A stretch of 33,306 bases of DNA from Hyphomicrobiales bacterium (GTDB lineage: Bacteria > Pseudomonadota > Alphaproteobacteria > Rhizobiales > Rhizobiaceae). The notes below the pieces were generated by a model. The model did no database searches, was not told the DNA's origin, and was given only the letters and a program-made list of their open reading frames with translations. The position numbers and the translations under genes are program-made. Positions 32,439-33,306 of the stretch are shown piece after piece (within the stretch, counting starts at the first letter, position 1; each line of letters starts with the position of its first letter). The stretch lies in the NCBI GenBank assembly GCA_017305925.1, contig JAFKJW010000204.1, positions 1 through 33,306 of the forward strand, in the 5' to 3' direction.

Positions 32439-33213
32439 GAAAGCCGCCGTCCACTGGCAGGATCGCGCCGGTGATCATCGCCGCCGCCGGCGAGGCGAGG
32501 AAAAGGATCGCGTCCGCCACCTCCTCCGGTTCGGCGATGCGGCCGAGCGGCGTGTGGGCGGCGATCGTGGCCATGCGTTCCGGATCGTCGAGGATCGGCT
32601 GGATGAAGCCGGTGCGCACGAAGGTCGGCGCCACCGCATTGACGCGGATTTTCAGCGGCGCCCATTCGAGCGCCAGCGCACGCGTCATGTTGACGACGCC
32701 GCCCTTGGTCGACTGGTAGGCGACGTTCGGATAGAGCCCGCCGGACAGCCCCATGATCGAGGCGGTGTTGACGATGGCGCCGCCCCTGCCGGACGCCTGC
32801 ATCGCGCGCGCCGCCAGCCGCGCGGCGACGAACATACCGGTCATGTTGACCGCCAGCACCTTGTTCCAGTCCTCCACCGGCATATCGAGCGCGGGCGAGC
32901 GGATGGCCATGCCGGCATTGTTGACCAGCACGTCGATGCCGCCGAATTTTTCCGCGATCGCGGCGAAGGCGGCCGCCATTGCCGGCTCGTCGGTCACGTC
33001 GAGCGCCCAGGCCGCGCCTGTGCCGCCGGCATCGCGGATTTCGCTGAGGACCGCCTCGCCCCTGTCGGCATTGCGGTCGATGACGCAGACGGCGGCGCCC
33101 GCATAGGCCAGATGCAGCGCAGCCGCGCTGCCGATGCCGGCCCCGCCGCCGGTGACGACGGCCACCTTGCCGGGAAGCGCGAAACGGGAGAGGACGGAGG
33201 TGCTGTCAGCCAT
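32428..33213 (-). CDS. short-chain dehydrogenase/reductase (SDR family)
   Basis: 261-residue NAD(P)-dependent oxidoreductase of classical SDR type. It shows the cofactor motif TGGGAGIGSA (about 21-30), NNAG (around 98), the catalytic Ser in NTASIMGLSG, and YQSTK for Tyr and Lys. The C-terminal VDGGF is typical. An Asp-containing CVIDRNAD after beta strand 2 suggests NAD(H) preference. The substrate is unknown. The LuxR-type regulator gene overlaps its 3' end. The start ATG at 33213 (MADSTSVLSRFALPGKVAVV) stands in a normal position relative to the first motif. Confidence 0.93.
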   Translation of the reverse strand: MADSTSVLSRFALPGKVAVVTGGGAGIGSAAALHLAYAGAAVCVIDRNADRGEAVLSEIRDAGGTGAAWALDVTDEPAMAAAFAAIAEKFGGIDVLVNNAGMAIRSPALDMPVEDWNKVLAVNMTGMFVAARLAARAMQASGRGGAIVNTASIMGLSGGLYPNVAYQSTKGGVVNMTRALALEWAPLKIRVNAVAPTFVRTGFIQPILDDPERMATIAAHTPLGRIAEPEEVADAILFLASPAAAMITGAILPVDGGFLAR

Positions 33214-33306
33214 TCGAAGCCTGCCTGCATTGTGCCTTTCGGCATATGGCGCAAGGGACGGGTGAAAATCTAGAGTGCCGTCACGCTCCGCAATTCCGGG
33301 AAGACG

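Overview
The window is GC-rich alphaproteobacterial chromosome. Gene content and codon style suggest Hyphomicrobiales (Rhizobiales), perhaps the Phyllobacteriaceae/Rhizobiaceae range. It is interrupted by one large integrative mobilizable element. No transposase, rRNA, tRNA or CRISPR array was seen.

Left chromosomal flank (1-8014): malate synthase G (glcB), a hydantoinase/oxoprolinase subunit A and an aldo/keto reductase lie on the minus strand. A long coiled-coil protein follows on the plus strand, and then the 3' part of comM (minus strand). Right flank (30876-33306): the 5' part of comM, a LuxR-type regulator and a short-chain dehydrogenase, all on the minus strand. Joining the two comM pieces at their shared 6-bp core CATCAG gives one uninterrupted 509-codon ComM frame, cut just before its Walker A motif.

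The element (8015-30875, about 22.86 kb) carries: (i) a large serine recombinase next to the left att site; (ii) small accessory genes, including a DUF2958 protein and a putative DNA-binding protein preceded by three identical-architecture palindromes; (iii) a solitary C5 cytosine methyltransferase; (iv) a phage gpA-like HUH replication endonuclease, with GAATCCTT iterons and an AT-rich island between it and the next operon; (v) a plus-strand operon of small unknown proteins (17794-20170); (vi) a minus-strand group with a TraD-like mobilization protein, a solitary DotA/TraY-type inner-membrane secretion protein and two exported proteins; (vii) an oriT-like palindrome followed by a MobA/MobL relaxase operon. 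No other conjugation-pore genes are present, so transfer must depend on a helper, apparently one with an I-type (Dot/Icm-like) secretion system. The arrangement resembles SGI1-type elements, which carry replacement mating-pore subunits and their own replicon.

The right end is doubled. A first right end (small membrane-protein gene plus att-like arm) lies at 28085-28301, and a diverged second copy lies at 30659-30875. Between them is a less GC-rich segment holding one GAF-GGDEF-EAL cyclic-di-GMP gene. This looks like a captured, recombinase-less tandem element (CIME-like accretion). The comM promoter should read into the outer copy of the small gene, tying its expression to the integrated state.
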